From: Oscillospiraceae bacterium
Lineage (GTDB): Bacteria > Bacillota > Clostridia > Oscillospirales > Oscillospiraceae
Length of the DNA stretch: 8,317 nt
Assembly: GCA_021199595.1 (NCBI GenBank)
Contig: JAJQHT010000177.1
Span: forward strand, 1-8,317
Reading direction: 5' to 3'
Shown here: piece after piece, positions 4,890-8,317 of the stretch
How positions within the stretch are numbered: the first letter of the stretch is position 1
Layout: each line of letters begins with the position of its first letter
Notes under the pieces: generated by a model
The model's database searches: none
What the model saw: the letters and a program-made list of their open reading frames with translations, nothing else
Told to the model about the DNA's origin: nothing
Made by a program: the position numbers and the translations under genes

Positions 4890-6227
4890 ATGATGAAAGA
4901 GCTTGCAAAAAATGACATATATGAGGCCCGGATTACCGGCTTCACCTCCCAGGGCGCTGGAGTGTGCCGCATCGGGGGACGGGCTGTGTTCGTCCCCGGC
5001 GCACTGCCTGGGGAACAATGGCGGGTGCGCATCGTAAAGGTTGCCCGCTCGGCTGTATGGGGCCGGGGTGAGGAGCTTCTGCTCCCCTCCCCTTCCCGGA
5101 CAGAACCGCTGTGCCCAGCCTTCGGCAAATGCGGCGGCTGCGCCGCCATGCACATGACCTATGACCAAGAGCTGCAATTCAAGCTGGAACGGGTCAACAA
5201 CGCGCTCCAGCGCATCGGAGGCCTGGCGATCCAGGCGGATTCCATCCTGGCCGCACCCCGGCAAGAAGGCTATCGAAACAAGGCCATCTACAACTTTGCC
5301 CCCGGCCCGGTATGCGGGTTTTACCGCGCCCGCAGCCATGAGGTGATACCAGCCCAGCGCTGTTATTTGCAGCCGACCTGCTTTGACCGGGCTGCCGCCG
5401 CCCTGCTTCAGTGGATGCGGGATACCGGCATCCCCGCCTATGACGAAAGAAGCGGAGACGGAGCCGTGCGCCATCTTTTTTTGCGGCGGACAGCAAAGGA
5501 CTTCGCCGCCTGTATCGTATCCGCAAGGCCGCTGCCGGAGAGCGCCGTGGCCGCTTTGCGGGCCGCCTGTCCGGATCTGACAGGTGTGATGCTCTGCGAA
5601 AACCGCGCCAGCGGCAATACTGTTCTGGACAGGCCTATCCGCCTTCTTTGGGGGCGGGATACCGTGGAGGAGACTCTGTGCGGCGCGACCTTTGAGCTGT
5701 CGCCCCTGACCTTTTTCCAGGTCAACACCCGCCAGGCGGAGACGCTGTATACCCTGGCCGGGGAATATGCGGAACCGGCAGGGAAAACCGTGCTGGATTT
5801 ATACTGCGGAGCCGGAACCATCGGCCTTTCCATAGCGCGCGACGCCGCGAGACTTATCGGCAGCGACATCGTCCCTGCCGCTATTGAAAACGCGCAAAAA
5901 AACGCCGCGAAAAACGGCGTAAAGAATGCGGAATATTTCTGCGGCGACGCCAAGGACATCGCCCAAAAGCTCGCCGCCGACGGCCTTCGCCCTGACGTCA
6001 TAATTACCGACCCGCCCCGCAAGGGCATGGACGAGCAGGTGCTGTCCGCCATCGTCTCCATGGCACCGGAACGCCTGGTCTACGTCTCCTGCGACCCCGC
6101 CACCCTCTCCCGCGACCTGCGCCGCCTGAACGACATGGGCTACACCGCCACAAAGTGCCGCGCAGTCGATATGTTTCCGAGAACATATCATTGTGAGACA
6201 ATCTGCTCTTTAAGCCGCATAAAATAA
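4890..6227 (+). CDS. rlmD: 23S rRNA (uracil-5-)-methyltransferase, RlmD/RlmCD (RumA) family
   Basis: The 445-residue protein begins with a TRAM RNA-binding domain (about 5-60). Next come the cysteines of the family's [4Fe-4S] cluster: C75-x5-C81-x2-C84 and, further on, C158. The methyltransferase domain has FFQVNTRQAE (275-284), SAM motif I VLDLYCGAGTIGLSIA (301-316), DPPRKGMD (374-381) and VSCDPATLSRDL with the nucleophile Cys401; HCETI near the C-terminus supplies the probable base Glu436. The family transfers a methyl group from S-adenosylmethionine to C5 of uridine in 23S rRNA. The Escherichia coli enzyme modifies U1939, while Gram-positive RlmCD modifies both U747 and U1939; the sequence alone does not decide which applies. 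Length and motifs are normal and complete. Two adjacent ATG codons open the frame, with no clear ribosome site. The gene appears monocistronic and diverges from the lysozyme gene. Confidence 0.94.
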   Translation: MMKELAKNDIYEARITGFTSQGAGVCRIGGRAVFVPGALPGEQWRVRIVKVARSAVWGRGEELLLPSPSRTEPLCPAFGKCGGCAAMHMTYDQELQFKLERVNNALQRIGGLAIQADSILAAPRQEGYRNKAIYNFAPGPVCGFYRARSHEVIPAQRCYLQPTCFDRAAAALLQWMRDTGIPAYDERSGDGAVRHLFLRRTAKDFAACIVSARPLPESAVAALRAACPDLTGVMLCENRASGNTVLDRPIRLLWGRDTVEETLCGATFELSPLTFFQVNTRQAETLYTLAGEYAEPAGKTVLDLYCGAGTIGLSIARDAARLIGSDIVPAAIENAQKNAAKNGVKNAEYFCGDAKDIAQKLAADGLRPDVIITDPPRKGMDEQVLSAIVSMAPERLVYVSCDPATLSRDLRRLNDMGYTATKCRAVDMFPRTYHCETICSLSRIK

Positions 6228-6679
6228 GCCTCTTCAAGGATTTCAGGAACCTGAAAAAGGCGGTGCTGCCACCGATTTGCCACCCTTATTTTAAAAGTAT
6301 CACCAAATTCATGTCATCACCAGAGAAATGATAATTCCGCCCACAGCACACAGTCTAAAAAGCAGGCTCAAACACCGCAAGGACAATCATATAACCATAC
6401 ACGAGCAGAAGCCCTTGAACAAAGGCTTCTGCTCGTGCTTTATGCACCATCCATGAAAACAATAGCAAGACAAAAATATGGAACTACAATCTGTTATCTT
6501 CAAAACGAATATCAACATTTTCTATTCTTATCCGCATAACAAAGAACACAGTGTCCACAAAAAAGGAAAAAATTGTAAAAATTTTCCAAAAAATGCCAGC
6601 GGAGATTCTTTATTTATTGCAATATGCACAAAATAAAAGAAAATGTCTTAAAAATAACAGGTGATTAATTTGACTTAGA
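6228..6679. other. Gene-free AT-rich intergenic stretch
   Basis: No convincing gene is seen here; base composition is visibly richer in A/T than the flanking coding sequence, most strongly from 6460 on. It holds small inverted repeats after the rlmD stop (TTTCAGG/CCTGAAA at 6241-6256 and CGGTG/CACCG at 6261-6274), a perfect 14-bp inverted repeat at 6400-6437, an ACAC-A-GTGT dyad at 6547-6555 and A-runs around 6559-6592. None of the small repeats after rlmD is followed closely by a U-run, so no clear rlmD terminator can be named. Confidence 0.6.
6400..6437. repeat. Perfect 14-bp inverted repeat (hairpin, possibly a weak terminator)
   Basis: CACGAGCAGAAGCC (6400-6413) and GGCTTCTGCTCGTG (6424-6437) pair perfectly across a 10-nt loop, with two further A-T pairs possible inside around GAAC. 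On the plus strand it is followed only by CTTTATG and on the minus strand by TATGGTTAT, so it lacks a proper U-run in either direction. It lies 172 bp after rlmD and could end that transcript weakly, or be a stable RNA structure or dispersed repeat copy. Confidence 0.6.
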
Positions 6680-6708
6680 TAGACAGCTAGGTTCGAAAAG
6701 CGTATAAT
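6680..6708 (+). promoter_or_regulatory. Promoter of the YheO-type regulator
   Basis: TAGACA (6680-6685, five of six consensus bases) and a perfect TATAAT (6703-6708) are 17 bp apart. Transcription would start near 6715, just before the hairpin at 6721-6754. A TTGACT at 6670 is too far from the -10 (27 bp) to be its -35. Confidence 0.7.
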
Positions 6709-6720
6709 TGTTTATATTCC

Positions 6721-6754
6721 AATTTGGATATAGCCTGTGGGCTAAACCCAAATT
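6721..6754 (+). promoter_or_regulatory. Composite leader hairpin before the regulator gene
   Basis: An outer 7-bp stem (AATTTGG 6721-6727 with CCAAATT 6748-6754), a symmetric 3x3 internal loop (ATA/AAC), and an inner 5-bp stem (TAGCC 6731-6735 with GGCTA 6740-6744) closed by TGTG form one hairpin. It would sit at the very 5' end of the message and ends 16 nt before the AAAGG ribosome site (6772-6776). A short U-run (6766-6770) follows after 11 nt, too far for a classical terminator. It may be a protective or regulatory stem in RNA, or an operator in DNA. Confidence 0.5.
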
Positions 6755-6786
6755 TCAATATCACATTTTTGAAAGGTTGTTCGTCC

Positions 6787-7485
6787 ATGGAACGGATAGA
6801 TGAGATTCTCCCATACCTCAACATAGTTATCGAGGGATTGGCCAAGCACTTCGGCAACACCGCCGAGTTCGTGATACACGACTTCAAGGGCGGTCAGCAG
6901 CTGGAGCACAGCATCGTCAGCATCATCAACGGTCAAGTGACCGGTCGGACCATTGGAGACAGCCTCCTCAAGGTAGAAATAAATCCCCTGATTGGTGCGG
7001 AGCGCGAGCATAAAACCATGGACGGCGTATTCAACTACTTCACCCGCAGCCCGGACGGGCGAATGTTAAAGTCCAGCATAATATATCTGCGGAACCCGGC
7101 CAGCTGCGTCATCGGGGCCATTTCCGTCAACAGCGACATCACAAAGCTTCAGCAGGCAAAAAATTACATCGACCACTATGTCGGCATCACGCCCTCCGCT
7201 CTGCCGGATGGCGCCCCCGCCTCCTGCATAGATGAGTTCCTGAACAGTCTGATTTATGAATCCATTGACATGGTAGGCGTTCCCATCTCCTCCATGTCAC
7301 GGGAGCAGAAAATGGCCGGCATCAAGTTTTTGAAGGAGCGGGGCGCTTTCAAAATCACCAAGGCCAGCGACATTATCGCCAAGTACTACGATATTTCCAA
7401 ATACACGGTTTATAACTACCTCAGCGGATCCTCCAGCTCCAATGAAGAGGACGGCACAAAATGTCAGGCCGCCCAGCCGGAGTGA
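6787..7485 (+). CDS. YheO-type PAS-domain transcriptional regulator (DauR-like HTH)
   Basis: The 232-residue protein opens with a YheO-like PAS domain (PF08348 type, about 8-117), recognised by the run from LNIVIEGLAKHFG through EFVIHDF to a GAISVNSDI strand. An acidic/Pro-containing connector and helix (about 140-165) follow, then a C-terminal helix-turn-helix (about 168-212) with GIKFLKERGAFKI and YYDISKYTVYNYL, as in the DauR/HTH_22 group. Characterised relatives include DauR, which represses D-arginine catabolism genes in Pseudomonas; the ligand and targets here are unknown. The ATG at 6787 is preferred because AAAGG lies 10 nt upstream and the PAS domain begins directly after it. An in-frame TTG at 6724 would lie within the leader hairpin and lacks a ribosome site. 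The gene stands alone, convergent with the gltA-type gene to the right, so no metabolic partner is adjacent. Its last residues are polar and variable-looking. Confidence 0.87.
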   Translation: MERIDEILPYLNIVIEGLAKHFGNTAEFVIHDFKGGQQLEHSIVSIINGQVTGRTIGDSLLKVEINPLIGAEREHKTMDGVFNYFTRSPDGRMLKSSIIYLRNPASCVIGAISVNSDITKLQQAKNYIDHYVGITPSALPDGAPASCIDEFLNSLIYESIDMVGVPISSMSREQKMAGIKFLKERGAFKITKASDIIAKYYDISKYTVYNYLSGSSSSNEEDGTKCQAAQPE

Positions 7486-7505
7486 CATTTTCCAAAAAAG
7501 TACGC

Positions 7506-7538
7506 AAAAAAGCGGCGGCTCTGTATAGAGTCGCCGCT
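7506..7538 (-). terminator. Intrinsic terminator of the gltA/nfnB-type gene
   Basis: AGCGGCGGCTC (7511-7521) and GAGTCGCCGCT (7528-7538) form an 11-bp GC-rich stem with one G-T wobble and a 6-nt loop. Read on the minus strand it is followed directly by TTTTT and, after GCGTAC, by TTTTTT (7494-7499). It lies 18 nt past the minus-strand stop at 7557. On the plus strand the following GATGCTTTATC is a poor U-run, so the structure mainly serves the leftward transcript, though it may also slow the regulator transcript. Confidence 0.88.
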
Positions 7539-7556
7539 GATGCTTTATCAGGGTTT

Positions 7557-8317
7557 TTATGCGTTCTTTTTGCCTTCGATATAGGACACGATGCCCGCCG
7601 CGCCTACCTTGCCGGCGCCCATGGCCTTGATGACCGTGGCCGCACCGGTGACAGCGTCGCCGCCGGCAAACACGCCAGCGCGGGTGGTAGCGCCGGTATC
7701 GTCGTCCGCCACGATGCCGCCCTTCTTGGTGGCTTCCAGGCCAGGCGTGGTGGAGAGAATCAGGGGGTTCGGACTGGTGCCTATGGCGATAATCACGGAG
7801 TCTACGTCAATGACGTACTCGCTGCCGGGAACCTCCACAGGACGGCGGCGGCCGGAAGCGTCCGCTTCGCCCAGCTCCATCTTGATGACCTTGATGCCAG
7901 TCACATGACCGCCCTCATCGCCAATGATCTCCACAGGGTTATTCAGAAGGTTGAAGATGACCTCCTCCTCCATGGCGTGATGGACTTCCTCCTTACGGGC
8001 GGGAAGCTCGTCCATGGAGCGGCGATAGATGACATATACCTCGTCCGCGCCCAAACGCTTGGCGGTGCGTGCCGCGTCCATGGCCACGTTGCCGCCGCCA
8101 ACGATGGCGACCTTCTTGCCGATACGGATGGGGGTGTCATACTCAGGCAGATACGCCTTCATCAGATTGGAACGGGTAAGAATCTCGTTTGCAGAGAAAA
8201 CGCCAAACAGGTTCTCGCCAGGAATGTGGAGGATCTGGGGCAGGCCGGCGCCAGAACCGATGCACACAGCCTCATAGCCTTCCTCAAACAGCTCGTCGAT
8301 GCTCTCCGCACGGCCAA
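7557..8317 (-). CDS. gltA: NADPH-dependent glutamate synthase / NfnB-type flavoprotein, 5'-truncated by window edge
   Basis: The visible 252 C-terminal residues (stop at 7557) run off the right edge; with a family length near 465, roughly the first 210 residues, including the N-terminal Fe-S and first FAD-binding segments, are outside. Visible motifs are IGSGAGLPQ, the SANEILTRSNLMKAY stretch, a Rossmann segment KVAIVGGGNVAMDAARTAKR with YRR downstream (NADP(H) binding), PARKEEVHHAMEEEV, SGRRRPVEV, and the closing FAD motif VFAGGDAVTGAATVIKAMG. This matches the homotetrameric GltA/GltD-like group, which in clostridia includes NfnB, the large subunit of NADH-dependent ferredoxin:NADP oxidoreductase, and related sulfide dehydrogenase subunits. 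An nfnA/sudB-like gene upstream, beyond the window, would favour NfnB; its absence would favour a glutamate synthase small-subunit role. The internal in-frame ATG codons are not starts, since homology continues to the edge. The gene ends with a strong terminator. Confidence 0.9.
   Translation of the reverse strand, partial: GRAESIDELFEEGYEAVCIGSGAGLPQILHIPGENLFGVFSANEILTRSNLMKAYLPEYDTPIRIGKKVAIVGGGNVAMDAARTAKRLGADEVYVIYRRSMDELPARKEEVHHAMEEEVIFNLLNNPVEIIGDEGGHVTGIKVIKMELGEADASGRRRPVEVPGSEYVIDVDSVIIAIGTSPNPLILSTTPGLEATKKGGIVADDDTGATTRAGVFAGGDAVTGAATVIKAMGAGKVGAAGIVSYIEGKKNA

Noticed and set aside
5438..6061. Minus-strand 207-codon frame inside rlmD
   Set aside because: It lies opposite the conserved methyltransferase domain and resembles no family.
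6241..6290. Terminator for rlmD formed by TTTCAGG/CCTGAAA or CGGTG/CACCG
   Set aside because: The first has a two-base loop at full pairing, the second is only 5 bp, and the nearest T-run is more than 10 nt away.
6670..6708. TTGACT at 6670 as -35 of the regulator promoter
   Set aside because: The 27-bp distance to TATAAT is too long; TAGACA at 6680 gives the standard 17 bp.
6724..6786. TTG start at 6724 for the regulator
   Set aside because: There is no ribosome site, it lies in the leader hairpin only about 9 nt after the predicted transcription start, and the added residues precede the PAS domain.

Overview
The window looks like chromosomal DNA from a GC-rich, spore-forming member of the Clostridia, most like the Oscillospiraceae (Flavonifractor/Lawsonibacter-like). 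This placement rests on a YlbJ-type sporulation membrane protein, a clostridial-type Mrp ATPase with an N-terminal cysteine cluster, a lysozyme anchored by SLH domains, and an NfnB/GltA-type flavoprotein. It is inferred from gene content, not from a marker gene. There are no phage genes, insertion sequences, CRISPR arrays, tRNAs or rRNAs.

Layout, left to right. (1) Positions 1-803 (+) hold the 3' two thirds of ylbJ. (2) Positions 809-2962 (-) hold a tight two-gene unit: an Mrp/NBP35-like P-loop ATPase, then 3 bp later a membrane-anchored CapA-fold protein. The unit converges on ylbJ with only 5 bp between stop codons, and its likely terminator hairpin lies inside the ylbJ coding sequence. (3) Positions 3091-4713 (-) encode a secreted GH25 lysozyme with an acidic N-terminal segment, a Ser/Gly linker built from a 15-bp tandem repeat, and three SLH domains. 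(4) Positions 4714-4889 are a divergent control region with a good promoter for the lysozyme, a 9-bp inverted repeat at its start, and overlapping promoter candidates for the + strand. (5) Positions 4890-6227 (+) encode an RlmD/RlmCD-type 23S rRNA uracil-5-methyltransferase. (6) Positions 6228-6786 are a 559-bp gene-free, AT-rich stretch with a perfect 14-bp inverted repeat and, near its right end, a promoter and a composite leader hairpin. (7) Positions 6787-7485 (+) encode a YheO-type PAS/HTH transcription regulator. (8) Positions 7557-8317 (-) hold the 3' part of a gltA/nfnB-type NADPH-binding flavoprotein, with a clear intrinsic terminator between it and the regulator.

Most of the genes are ordinary housekeeping or cell-surface functions. 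The most unusual piece is the Mrp-like/CapA-like pair. The CapA-fold protein has lost nearly all of the family's histidine/asparagine active-site motifs but keeps the fold's landmarks. Its partner ATPase has the N-terminal Cys4 motif but lacks the usual C-terminal CxxC. Both departures are read directly from the proteins; a joint function is inference. The lysozyme and the CapA-like protein both face the cell envelope, but a shared function is not shown. The regulator is an orphan here, and its targets cannot be read from the window.
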